This document shows positions 33,814-43,860 of a stretch of 64,000 nt of DNA, piece by piece; the first letter of the stretch is position 1, and every line of letters starts with the position of its first letter. Source of the stretch: Mauremys mutica (lineage: Eukaryota; Chordata; Testudines; Geoemydidae); contig NC_059075.1 of assembly GCF_020497125.1 (NCBI RefSeq), forward strand, positions 45,978,003 through 46,042,002. The letters are read 5' to 3'. The position numbers were made by a program, and so were the translations under genes. Under the pieces are notes generated by a model, which saw nothing but the letters and a program-made list of their open reading frames with translations, made no database searches and was not told the origin of the DNA.

Positions 33814-35811
33814 ATGGAGAGCTCACCAGCACAGGTGACCACGCAGAGCTCATCAGCACAGGTAACAATGCAGTCTCCTGAGAATCAAAAAAGAGCTCCA
33901 GCATGGACTGCATGGGAGGTACTGGATCTGATCGCTGTATGGGGAGAGGATTCTGTGCTAATAGAACTCCGTTCCAAAAGACGAAATGAAAAAACATTTG
34001 AAAAAATTTCCAACGCCATGATGCAGAGAGGCCACACCAGGGACTCAGTACAGTGCCGTGTGAAAGTTAAGGAGCTCAGACAAGCCTACCAGAAAACCAA
34101 AGAAGCAAACGGAAAGTCTGGGGCAGGGCCAAAAACACGCCGCTTCTATGCTGAGCCGCATGCAATTCTAGGGGAGTCCGCCACCACTACCCCACCCCTG
34201 TCCGTGGATTCCGAGGTGGGGGTGGTAATCGCAGCCATGGCTGAGGATTCTGCGGACGGGGAAGATGAGGAGGAAGAGGAGGACGAGCTTGTAGAGAGCA
34301 CACAGCACTCCGTTCTCCCCAACAGCCAGGAGCTTTTTCTCACCCTGACGGAATTACCCTCCCAGCCCTCCCAAGCAACTATCCCAGACAATGAAGCCAT
34401 GGAAGGGACCTCTGGTGAGTGTACCTTGTAAATATAAGACATGGTTTAAAAGCAAGCGTTTTTTAATGATTAATTTGCCCTGAGGACTTGGGATGCATTC
34501 GCGGCCAGTACAGTTACTGGAAAAGTCTGTTAACATGTCTGGGGATGGAGCGGAAATCCTCCAGGGACATCTCCATGAAGCTCTCCTGGAGGTACTCCAA
34601 AAGCCTTTGCAGAAGATTTCTGGGCAGCGCTGCTTTATTCCGTCCTCCATGGTAGGACACTTGACCACGCCATGCATGTAGCAAGTAATCTGATATCATT
34701 GCATGACAAAGCCTAGCTGCATATAGTCCCGGTGATTGCTGGCATTCAAACAACATCCGTTCTTTATCTCGCTGTGTTTTCCTCAGGAGAGTGATATCGT
34801 TCATGGTAACCTGGTTGAAATTCAGGAATTTAAGTAAGGGGACAGAGATGGCCATTCCTACTGGGCTGTTTGCCTGTGTCTTAAAAGAAATCCTTCCCTG
34901 CAGGTAGCCAAGCGGGGGGAAAGTGGGGGGCGCGATTGGCACTGAGCTTTTCCGCATTTGGCTAGCAGGGATCTTTCCTGCTACCAGCCACGTGGTTCGG
35001 GGGAGGGAAAGGGGGGTGTTTAGCAGTGATCTTCCATGATGCCAGCCACGGGGTGGTTTCTGCTGCTGCACGTTAACAGGAAAGAAGCAGCACTCAACAG
35101 TAACACCAAAGCCGCAGGCACTCAATATTAAGATGTAAAATGCGACCTTGTAGTGAAGACACATGTGCTATGTAAGGTGAATAGTGTTGTTCACCATGAA
35201 AGAGTATGACCATTGTTCTCTGAAATGTATCTTTTTAAATACTTCTCTCCCTTTTTTCCCTCCCTCATGCAGCTGCAAATTTTTCAAGCCTCCCTACTCC
35301 GTCCCGAAGGCTATCTCAGATAAGGCGGCGGAAAAAAAAGACGCGAGAAGAAATGTTTTCGGAAATCATGGAAGTGACCCGCAATGAAAGAGTTCATCTG
35401 AATGAGTGGAAGGACGTGGTATCAAAGTACAGGAAAGATGCCAGTGACTGTGAGGACAGGAGGGACCAACATGAGGACAGGAGGGACAAACGTGAGGACA
35501 GGAGGGACGCTTGAGATGAGAGGAGAGATGCTCGAGATGAGAGGTGGCGGCAGGAAGATCAGCGGTGGCGGGATGCAACTCTGGGGCTGCTGCGTGATCA
35601 AACTGACATGCTCCGGCGTATGGTGGAGCTTCAGGAACGGCAGAAGGATCACAGAGTGCTGCTGCAGCCCCTGCATAACCACCCTCCCCCCTCACCATGT
35701 TCCTTAGCCTCCTTACCCACCAGACGAGTAAGAACTCATGGGGGTAGGCTCCGTGCACCCGCCCACTCCACCCCAGTAGACAGCCCAACCAAAAGGCTCT
35801 CATTATTATGA
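33814..35811 (+). pseudogene. Harbinger MYB/SANT-like DNA-binding protein, two exons, premature stop
   Basis: Exon 1 runs 33814-34414. The ATG at 33814 has an A at -3 and G at +4; the upstream in-frame ATG at 33748 is less well placed. A consensus donor GTGAGT follows at 34415. Exon 2 starts at 35273 after a pyrimidine tract and CAG, and the frame is kept across the junction. Residues about 25-95 form a trihelix/MYB-SANT-like DNA-binding domain ('APAWTAWEVLDLIAVWG', 'EKISNAMMQRGHTRDSVQC', 'KVKELRQAYQKTKEANG'). An acidic stretch of Glu/Asp follows near 150. Exon 2 gives a basic 'RRRKKKTREEMF' region, then a long charged region with EDRRD repeats expected to form a coiled coil. A TGA at 35512-35514, readable as CpG decay of CGA, cuts the protein at about 281 residues of about 380. 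The frame then stays open to a TGA at 35809-35811, with AATAAA at 35905. The protein family helps the HARBI1 nuclease enter the nucleus and bind element ends. Confidence 0.85.
34415..35272 (+). other. Intron of the MYB-like gene, containing a 216-codon antisense open frame
   Basis: The intron is defined by GTGAGT and by polypyrimidine-CAG at 35272. On the opposite strand a frame of 216 codons runs from 35164 down to 34514. Its translation starts with a hydrophobic stretch ('VAFYILILSACGFGV') and ends in a charged helical-looking part ('LLQRLLEYLQESFMEMSLEDF', shortened). I do not recognise a domain. It could be a third element gene, a vestige, or chance. Confidence 0.5.
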
Positions 35812-35904
35812 AATTTTTTTAGTGGCCTTTTCCTTCCCAATATTCTCCTCCCAAACCCCACCCGGGCTACTTTGTCAGTTCTCTTCCTCTTTTTATAATT
35901 AAGT

Positions 35905-35910
35905 AATAAA
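35905..35910 (+). terminator. Poly(A) signal AATAAA of the MYB-like gene
   Basis: AATAAA lies 94 bases after the terminal TGA of the MYB-like frame. A copy of the same stretch recurs at 37375-37380 in the duplicated segment. Confidence 0.6.
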
Positions 35911-36041
35911 GAATACATGATTTTTAAACTAGAGTGACTTTACTTCCTTAGAAAGCAAGCTGTGATCGAAGGGGGAGGGTGGCTTACAGGGAATGAGTCA
36001 ATCAAGGGGGGGCGTTCATCAAGGAGAAACAAACACAACAG

Positions 36042-37290
36042 TCACACTGTACCCTGGCCAGTGATGAAACTGGTTTTCAAAGCCTCTCTGATGCGCACCG
36101 CTTCCGGGTTTGCTCTTCTAATCACCCTGGTGTCTGGCTGCGCGTAATCAGCAGCCAGGTGATTTGCCTCAGCCTCCCACCCCACCTTAAAGGTCTCCCC
36201 CTTACTCTCACAGAGATTGTGGAGCACACAGCAAGCAGCAATAACAATGGGGACATTGGTTTGGCTGAGGTCTGAGCGAGTCAGTACTGTGAACCAGCGC
36301 GCCATTAAACGGCCAAAGGCACATTCTACCACCATTCTGCACTTGCTCAGCCTGTAGTTGAACAGCTCCTGACTACTGTCCAGGCTGCCTGTGTATGGCT
36401 TCATGAGCCATGGCATCAAGGGGTAGGCTGGGTCCCCCAGGATAACGACAGGCATTTCAACATCCCCAACTGTTATTTTCTGGTCTGGGAAGTAATTCCC
36501 TTGCTGCAGCCGTTTAAACAGAGTAGTGTTCCTGAAGATGCGAGCGTCATGAACCCTTCCCGGCCATCCCACGTGGATGTTGGTGAAACGTCCCTTGTGA
36601 TCCACCAGTGCTTGCAGCACCATGGAAAAGTACCCCTTGCGGTTTATGTACTGGGTGCCCTGGTGCTCCGGTGCCAAGATAGGGATATGGGTTCCATCTA
36701 TCGCCCCACCACAGTTAGGGAATCCCAGTGCAGCAAAGCCATCCACTATGACCTGCACATTTCCCAGAGTCACAACCTTTCGTAGCAGCAGCTTAGTGAT
36801 TGCTTTAGCTACTTGCATCACAGCAGCCCCCACAGTAGATATGCCCACTCCAAATTGATTTCCGACTGACCGGTAGCTGTCTGGCGTTGCAAGCTTCCAC
36901 AGGGCTATCGCCACTCGCTTCTCAACTGTGAGGGCTGCTCTCATCTTTGTATTCTGGCACTTCAGGGCAGGGGAAAGCAAGTCACAAAGTTCCATGAAAG
37001 TGCCCTTACGCATGCGAAAGTTTCGCAGCCACTGGGAATCGTCCCACACCTGCAACACTATGCGGTCCCACCAGTCTGTGCTTGTTTCCCAGGCCCAAAA
37101 TCGGCGTTCAATGGCTAGAACCTGCCCCATTACCAGCAGGATCTCCAAAGTGCAGGGGCCCGCGGTTTGAGAGAATTCTTTGTCCATGTCCTCATCACTC
37201 TCGTCGCCGCACTGCCGTAGCCGCCGCCTCCTCGCCTGGCTTTGCAGGTCCCGGTTCAGCATTGACTGCACGAGAATGCGCGAGGTGTTT
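36042..37290 (-). pseudogene. HARBI1-type DDE nuclease (transposase), C-terminal main part
   Basis: Uninterrupted minus-strand frame of over 400 codons. An N-terminal basic/acidic segment ('QARRRRLRQCGDESDEDMD') may be a nuclear localisation region. It is followed by an HTH-type region ('WLRNFRMRKGTFMELCDLL', 'AIALWKLATPDSYRSVGNQF') and the DDE_4 nuclease core. The likely catalytic residues are present: D in 'GGAIDGTHIPIL', D in 'GRVHDARIF' (with the conserved 'ILGDPAYPL' block), and E in 'MVVECAFGRLMARW'. Length and order fit HARBI1-like proteins. This enzyme would cut at the element ends and insert at TWA-type sites in the nucleus. The first residues in the frame continue upstream through 'TSRILV' into the N-terminal fragment at 37968-38180, from which they are separated by an insertion, so the gene as a whole is broken. 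The plus-strand frames opposite are shadows. Confidence 0.9.
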
Positions 37291-37967
37291 CGTGGCCTTT
37301 TCCTTCCCTACTATTCTCCTCCCAAACCCCACCCGGGCTACCTTGTCAGTTCTCTTCCTCTTTTTATAATTAAGTAATAAAGAATACATGATTTTTAAAC
37401 TAGAGTGACTTTACTTCCTTAGAAAGCAAGCTGTGATCAAAGGGGGAGGGTGGCTTACAGGGAATGAGTCAATCAAGGGGGGGCGTTCATCAAGGAGAAA
37501 CAAACACAACAGTCACACTGTACCCTGGCCAGTGATGAAACTGGTTTTCAAAGCTTCTCTGATGCGCACCGCTTCCTGGTGTTCTCTTCTAATCGCCCTG
37601 GTGTCTGGCTGTGCGTAATCAGCAGCCAGGTGATTTGCCTCAGCCTCCCACCCCACCTTAAAGGTCTCCCCCTTACTCTCACAGAGATTGTGGAGCACAC
37701 AGCAAGCAGCAATAACAATGGGGACATTGGTTTGGCTGAGGTCTGAGCGAGTCAGTACTGTGAGCCAGCGCGCCATTAAATGGCCAAATGCACATTCTAC
37801 CACCATTCTGCACTTGCTCAGCCTGTAGTTGAACAGCTCCTGACTACTGTCCAGGCTGCCTGTGTATGGCTTCATGAGCCATCCGAAGAAGTGGGTATTC
37901 ACCCACGAAAGCTCATGCTGCAAAACGTCTGTTAGTCTATAAGGTGCCACAGGATTCTTTGCTGCTT
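37291..37967 (-). mobile_element. Chimeric insertion: SINE 3' half fused to a Harbinger 3' fragment, TSD cgaggtgttt
   Basis: The 10-bp CGAGGTGTTT occurs at 37281-37290 and 37968-37977, directly flanking the insert. The segment 37292-37880 repeats 35822-36410 (end of the nuclease gene plus its 3' region) with a few percent mismatches. At 37881 it switches, through a 2-base overlap, into the 3' end of a turtle SINE. This SINE piece runs antisense (plus strand) from ATCCGAAGAAGTGGGTATTC to GGATTCTTTGCTGCTT, ending at the internal A-rich linker site. Removing the insert and one CGAGGTGTTT restores an in-frame join at the serine codon of 'VLNTS/RILV'. A partial 145-codon nuclease frame (37513-37950) crosses the junction and is not functional. 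Confidence 0.88.
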
Positions 37968-38180
37968 CGAGGTGTTTAAAACGTCCATGATTGCTGTCTT
38001 GAGCTCAGCAGGGTCCATGCTTGCCATGGAATGGCGTCTGCACAGTTCACCCAGGAAAAAAGGCGTGAAACGGTTGGCTGCTGCTGCTTTCATGGAGGGA
38101 GGGGTGAGGCTATACCCAGAAGCACCAGCGGCAATGTTTTTTGCCCCATCAGGCACTGGGATCTCAACCCAGCATTCCAA
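37968..38180 (-). pseudogene. HARBI1-type nuclease, N-terminal fragment
   Basis: Minus-strand frame beginning 'MECWVEIPVPDGAKN', with a second possible start at 'MASMDPAELKTAIMDVL' (about residue 51). It ends at 'NTS', where the target-duplicated bases begin; beyond that the frame enters SINE sequence and soon stops. This is the natural upstream part of the nuclease at 36042-37290, to which it was joined in frame before the insertion. No domain is recognisable by itself; the 'FTPFFLGELCRRH' piece is typical only in the sense of being helical and basic. Confidence 0.75.
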
Positions 38181-38797
38181 TGGGCGGGGGAGACTGCGGG
38201 AACTATGGGATAGCTATGGGATAGCTACCCACAATGAAAAGCTCAGGAAATCGACGCTAGCCTCAGTACATGGATGCACACCGCCGAATTAATGTGCTTA
38301 GTGTGGCCGCGTGCACTCGACTTTATACAATCTGTTTTTAAAAAACGGTTTCTGTAAAATCGGAATAATCCCGTAGTGTAAACGTACCCTAAGGCACAGT
38401 TACATAAGGTAGGCCTGATGCTGAACTATTTGGGTTGATCAGGTACCTGCTGATAGCTTTTAAGCCAGGTTGTGGCAGGGGGTGCCTCACTTTAAGGGAA
38501 GCGGGGTCTGAGAGCTGAACCACGAGGATGGGTGGATGAATAACCTCAGAGGAGCTAAGAACTAAGCCCAATGAGGATAAAAGCTCCTTTATTTTGTGTT
38601 TGTCTGGGGAAAGTTACTTTGGACTCTGCTCCTCTGGAAGAGGTGTTGGTGATTTTGAACTTTTGTAGTGATCTGGCCAGATGGCTAACCCATAAGCCAC
38701 CAGAGCAAGTTGGAAACCCTGATGGGGAAATTGAGGCACAGTAGCTGCAGCACTGTGCCTTGCCAACACGAGGTGCACAGGGCATGATGATGTGACA

Positions 38798-39329
38798 ATA
38801 TGGTAAAATTTTCTTCCTAAGGCCCAAATGAGTTAGGCTCCCAACTGCCACTGACTTTCAATGGCAATTGTGGCTTTGACAAATCTCTCCTCTTATAATG
38901 TTTTTGAGCCAAATTCTGCCCTTAGATGCTCACGAACTGCTGCCAATGGTTTCAATAAGGGCCTTGTCATATATCTCAGGAGAAAGTGTATGAAGTCTCC
39001 AAATACAGGTCTGCAACAGATAATCCTAGGGGACAGCAAAGTAGCATCATATAGGCTGTATTATTTGAAATAAACTAAAAATAAATAAAGTGGTAAGGAA
39101 TAATACATGGAAGTATAAATCAGGAGTAAAAATCATACTTATACAAAGGACCAGCACAAGGCCTTTCTTTACACCATGTACATTCCACTTCATACCTAGA
39201 AAGGTAGATGAACAGCTGGGGACTGGGAAAGCTTCTAAATCTCTGCCTTCTCTGTAGGAAGCTCTTACTACTGCCAGGGAGCTGGTAAAAGCATCTAGCA
39301 GGTCTTTTTTTCTGCCTGTGGTGGAAGTA
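38798..39329. other. Intergenic, nothing recognised
   Basis: No repeat boundary or exon recognised. Confidence 0.35.
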
Positions 39330-40225
39330 GCAGCTCATAAATTGTCAGCCTTCTATAACACTGTTAGAGAGCTATGCACAGCTGTTTGCTCCCCCAGGTA
39401 TTAATCACTTACTCTGGATTAATAAATAAATAAAAAAGTGATTTTATTAAGTATAAAAAGTAGGATTTACGTGGTTTCAAGTAATAACAGACAGAACAAA
39501 GTAAGTCACCAAGCAAAATAAAGCAAAAACATGCAAGTCTAAGCCCAATACATTAAGAAACTGATTACAGGTAAAAATCTCACCCTCAGAGATGTTCCAA
39601 TAAGCTTCTTTCACAGACTAGACTCCTTCCTAGTCTAGGCCCAATCCTTTCCCCTGGTACAGTCCTTGTTAGTTCCAGCAGACATCTTAGGTGGAAAGCA
39701 GGGGTGTTCTCATGACTGGCAGCCCCCTTTGTTGTATTCAACCCACTTTTATAGCTGTGGTACAATGCAGGAGTGTTTTGTCTCTCTGGGTCCTCACCCC
39801 TCCTCCTAAATGGAAAAGTACCAGATTTAAGATGGATTCCAGTATCATATGATATGGTCACATGTCACTGTAAGACCCCATCCTTCATTACCCCTGGGCT
39901 GGCCCACATGTCCACAGGAAGGCTTGTAAGTAAACAGAGCCATTTACAACCAATTGTCCTAGTCAATGGGAGCCATCAAGATTCTAAACCACCATTAATG
40001 GCCCACACTTTGCATAATTACAATAGGACCTCAGAGTTATACTTCATATTTCTAGCTTCAGATACAAGAATGATACATGTATACAAATAGGAGGAATATA
40101 TTCAGTAGATTATAAGATGTGTAATGATACCTTACAAGAGACCTTTTGCATAAAGTATATTCCAGTTACATCATATTCACACTTATAAGCATATTTCCAT
40201 AAAACATATGGAGTGCAACATCACA
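39330..40225 (-). mobile_element. Retrovirus-type LTR (minus strand)
   Basis: Read on the minus strand it starts TGTGATGTTGCACTCC at 40225. A TATA signal CTATAAAAG lies at 39746-39754 and a poly(A) signal AATAAA at 39443-39448, about 300 bases apart, the normal order of U3, R and U5. The sequence is of a family I recognise as common in turtles (block AGGTCCTATTGTAATTATGC, near 40012-40031 on the complement). The 3' end near 39330 and a target duplication are not fixed. No internal genes adjoin it; probably solo. Confidence 0.6.
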
Positions 40226-41299
40226 TACCTGCCTGCCTCCAGCCACATCAATGCCTTCTAACTATGATTAGAGACTTCCACAGAGCCCTCTGCCCTTGAG
40301 TGGATTTCCTCACCTTCCACAAGAGATGATACTCCCAGCAGGAGTCCTTCATAGGCGATGATGCTTTATATCAGGTGCTTCCTCTATGCCCTCTCCAATA
40401 TGGGTCAGAGTGCTCTTGTAGGGGAGAAAGAGAGAGACCTGCATCCTCTAATTCTTGATCTGCTGACACTACTTCCATTGGCGGCTTTCTAGAGCTCTTG
40501 CTGCTTCTCCCCAAGAGCTTCCTCTGTTTCGCTTTCCAGAGCTGCTACTGTCAATGCCTACTTGTCACAACAGTTTAATAGTAAGCAGAGCAGCATGAAC
40601 TAATCATTACATGGGGGTGCCCAGACTGACTGGGTCCACAGAGGGCTTCCAATGTGTTTAAACCGGTCCTTGAAAAAGAGCCAGAGATGCAAAGAGAGGT
40701 ACAGGCACAAGGGGAAATATCCTAATAACCCATTTACAGATCATACATTTCTGTCTCGACTCTAACAAAATAGCCAAGTGGCATATTGCATATTAATAGC
40801 CAATTTGTTTCACTTAATACATGTAATTAAGTAGCTTAAATATATAAAATAAAAGTCATGGGGCTATGTTGCCTTCACCGACCTTGGGAACTGGCACGTT
40901 AAACACTTGTGCTATTTCAGTCTGCATCACTCATGCAAAACTAGCTGTACTTTTTTCTTTTGAAGCCTGTGAGGTTTTGAATGTTCCATCATTTTATGTA
41001 CTGCATAACCTGATGTGAAAGTCAGTTATTTCAAAATGTTTTGCCCAAAGCTCAGTCAGAAAAGGGGATTCCCTTAGGACTGAGCCTGCTTTTATGCACT
41101 TTTTTTTTTAATTTAACTAGCATTCTGTCGGTACCATCCATTCCCAAAAGAGGAACAATCTGGCAGGAAATGAGAACATGAGTTATTATTGTGGGATGGT
41201 GGCCAAATTGAATGCCTTCTCTCCTAATTGCTATTCAGATCAGAGAACAAAAATACTGAAATATTAAATTAGCTGGGAACCAAAAGCATTTCAACCCAA
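40226..41299. other. Intergenic, nothing firm
   Basis: No gene. The serine/leucine-rich antisense composition at 40240-40560 could be another retroelement relic, but I cannot place it. Confidence 0.35.
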
Positions 41300-41945
41300 T
41301 GACCTTCCTGGCTGCGCGTGACTCACGGATGCAGCAACATGTCCCTGTGGCTCCTAGGCACAGGGGAGGCCTCCACCCCATGCACCAGCTCCGCAGCTCC
41401 CATTGGCTGGGAACCACAGCCAGTGGGAGCTGCAGGGGTGGTGCCTGCGCGCAGAACCTCCTGGCTACCCCTAAGCCTAGGAGCTGAGGGACATGTAGCC
41501 GCTTCTGGGGATCCCCCCAAGGTAAGCACTGCTCAGAGCCCGCACCCCATCCGGTGCCTCAACCCCCTGCCCCAGCCTGGAGCCACCTCCCACACCCAAA
41601 CCCCCTCCCAGAGCCTTCACCCTGTACCCCCCCCAAATCCCTGCCTCAGCCCAGAACCCCCTCCTGCCCCCTTAACCCCTCATTTATGGCCCCACCCTAG
41701 AGCCTGCACCCTAGAGCCAGCTGGAGCCCTCACTCACTCCTGCACCCCAACCCCCTGTCCCAGCCCAGTAAAAATTAGTGAGTGAGGGTGGGGAAGAGCG
41801 AGCAAGGGGGGGGGGTGGAGAGTGCAGGAGTGGAATCTCAGAAAAGGGGTGGGGTAGGGACGTGGCCGCGGAGAAAGGGCGGGGCAGGGCAAGGGTGTTT
41901 GGTTTTGTGCAATTAGAAAGTTGGCAATTCTACCACGCTAATAGC
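41300..41945. mobile_element. GC-rich DNA-transposon fragment related to the 20.7 and 44 kb hATs
   Basis: Shares the CAGCTCCCATTGG / GGGAGCTGCAGGGGTGGTGC inverted repeat (41398-41445) and CCCAGCCTGGAGCC-type words with the hAT elements at 20733-21570 and 43953-44857. The right part ends GTGCAATTAGAAAGTTGGCA, a terminus-like sequence. Clear inverted ends and a target duplication are lacking, so it may be truncated or a different family. The 155-codon frame is an artefact. Confidence 0.4.
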
Positions 41946-42479
41946 ACTTGTGCTAGAATCACCACAGAATAAGAAATCCTGTGGCTATTGTAATATAAAT
42001 AATAGCACCTACTGAAATTGGGATCCCATGAGGCGAGGCACTGCACAGACACGTAGTAAGACAGTCCCTACTGCTAAAGTTTACTCTTTAAATAGACAAG
42101 AAGGAGAAAGGGTAGGGAAGTTACTTACCACTACAACTGTAATATTCACACTTATGGAATCAAGTCACTTGCCCCATGAGCCTTTGGAGTGGTCCATAGA
42201 GCAGTACCCATCACAGCTACCCCAAAGGGTACAAAGAAGGAGGGGCTCCAACTGCTCTTCATTTATTGTGGTGCCAGGAATTAGTAAGTATTGGCTACTC
42301 AGAGGAGGTCAGACCAATCCTCACTTACAGAAGACTAGTTTATTTTATTCATTTATTTTAAAGAAACAGATCTCAGCTTGGAGACCTGAGGGAGCATAAT
42401 ACCCACATCAAGGCAGGGGAATGTATCTGCACCCTGAAAGTGAGAACAGCGGAGGTTGTCCCTCCCCACCAAAGAAGAG
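41946..42479. other. Intergenic, nothing recognised
   Basis: The 123-codon plus-strand frame at 42028-42399 has no recognisable domain. Confidence 0.35.
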
Positions 42480-43160
42480 GATTGTTGCAATTATTAATTA
42501 ATTATTATATGACACCAATTCAACCATAAAATTATTTTATTAAATCTAAAGGCCATATGGTATTTGTACAATTGCTTTAAACATGTCTTAAAAGCCTACA
42601 TAATAAGCAATGACTACATCCATACAGTAACAAACATTCACAAGCATTTGATTAGAATACTCACAAAAGGATCAGTCCCAGGGAAAATCCTATCATCCCA
42701 ACTTGTTCCAGCATGATCAGGTGGGATCTGGTAAATATCCCTAGCGAGCCTGGTTCTTTTATACAATGCAACAAACAAGTAATGTCATATTGACAGTTAT
42801 CTCAGCTAAAAACCAGTTTTTGCCTGGCTTGGGATTGACTCTTTTCTTAGGGCTGGGGTAGACAAGATTTTATGAGTAAGCCCCTTCAAGATAATATTGG
42901 TATGTTAAGCATCACTATAAAGTTTATCATATCGCAAAACAACTTTACTTTGTCTGTTAGAACCAGTTTTTGATAATTAGCGTCCCTTCTTCTCTTATTA
43001 GCCACTTTTTGAGCTTGGCATTTTTGCTACTTATTTTGCCAGTTAGATTTTTTCCTCAAGGCCTTCCCATGGCTGCTAAAACCTCTTTATTTTACTCAAA
43101 CTACAAAACATATTTTCTTTCATTAAACTAAGCTAACCTAACCATTTATATGCCTGTCCA
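42480..43160 (-). mobile_element. Possible LTR (minus strand)
   Basis: On the minus strand a TATA signal GTATAAAAG at 42756-42764 is followed about 220 bases later by AATAAA at 42536-42541, an LTR-like arrangement. Boundaries and target duplication are unknown, and no retroviral gene adjoins. Confidence 0.35.
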
Positions 43161-43679
43161 AATCCTACAGGGATTGTGTTCCCAAGAGCAGGGTGCTGCT
43201 TGAGATGGAGGGGGCTGCTTGAGATGATCTTTGCTCTCAGAGGAGTGATGAATCAGGATTTTCAGTGTGTGTCCATGCTTTAAGAGCAGAGGTAATGGAG
43301 GGGACTGGAGGGTGGGAATGGGCTCAGAGAAAGGCAAGTTCTTGCACTAGTGTCACAGTAGGAAAGTGCATACACGTGAAGAGCATACAGTTCCTGTCCG
43401 TCGTGTTATCTGAGCTCAGCACTGCTGTAATGGGCAACTGATGTGAATGTACAATAGTATCATCATACTAGTTCTGGGTTCTAGCATCATGGTGATAAAC
43501 CAGTACAGAAGTAGCCTAATGCCATTATTCATTAATCCTATCCATGATGCACTACGACATCCACCCCTTGTTGAGTCACTGTAGTGCCTCATGGGATATG
43601 CAGTCTGGCTGGGGAACATAGACCAGAAATAAAAATCAGGACAGAAGCCCCTGAACTGTAACTCCCATGACAAACTGTG
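43161..43679. other. Intergenic, nothing recognised
   Basis: No feature recognised. Confidence 0.35.
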
Positions 43680-43860
43680 TCATTTTCAAATTGGAAAAAA
43701 TTCAGTTTTCCTGACAAAAAACAAACTTTTCAGTCTTTGAGTATTCATTTTTTTCAACAAAATGACAAAGTTTTTCCACAAAAAGCTGATAATTTTAACA
43801 AAAAAACCCTCACATTTAGTCAAAAACCCAATTTTCTACTGAATATGTTACATTTTTTGT

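Larger units (their letters stand above)
33479..38389. mobile_element. Near-complete PIF/Harbinger DNA transposon, TSD TAA
   Basis: Left end GGCCTGGTCTACACTACG and right end CGTAGTGTAAACGTACCC are imperfect terminal inverted repeats extending about 45 bp. TAA flanks both sides (33476-33478, 38390-38392). It is 4.9 kb long because of a 0.7-kb internal insertion; the ancestral form was about 4.2 kb. It carries two convergent genes: a MYB/SANT-like DNA-binding protein on the plus strand and a HARBI1-type nuclease on the minus strand. In known Harbinger elements both proteins are needed for transposition. Both genes are disabled here, so this copy is non-autonomous. It is the best candidate in the window for the autonomous relative of the Harbinger MITEs. 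Confidence 0.93.
33148..38797 (+). mobile_element. LTR-like repeat split by the Harbinger transposon
   Basis: The parts 33148-33478 and 38390-38797 join into one repeat when the Harbinger and one TAA are removed. It begins TGTGACGTTATCTGATTAAA, like other reptilian retrovirus-type LTRs (compare TGTGATGTTGCAC, minus strand, at 40225), and carries a promoter-like GGATAAAAG and CTTTATTTTG near 38576-38597. The right end is placed near GATGTGACA at 38797, but a flanking duplication is not evident. No internal genes. Confidence 0.4.

Noticed and set aside
36501..37389. Plus-strand frames opposite the nuclease
   Set aside because: Shadows of the HARBI1-type frame on the other strand.
37513..37950. 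Second nuclease gene
   Set aside because: It is a duplicated C-terminal fragment whose apparent N-terminus is translated SINE sequence.
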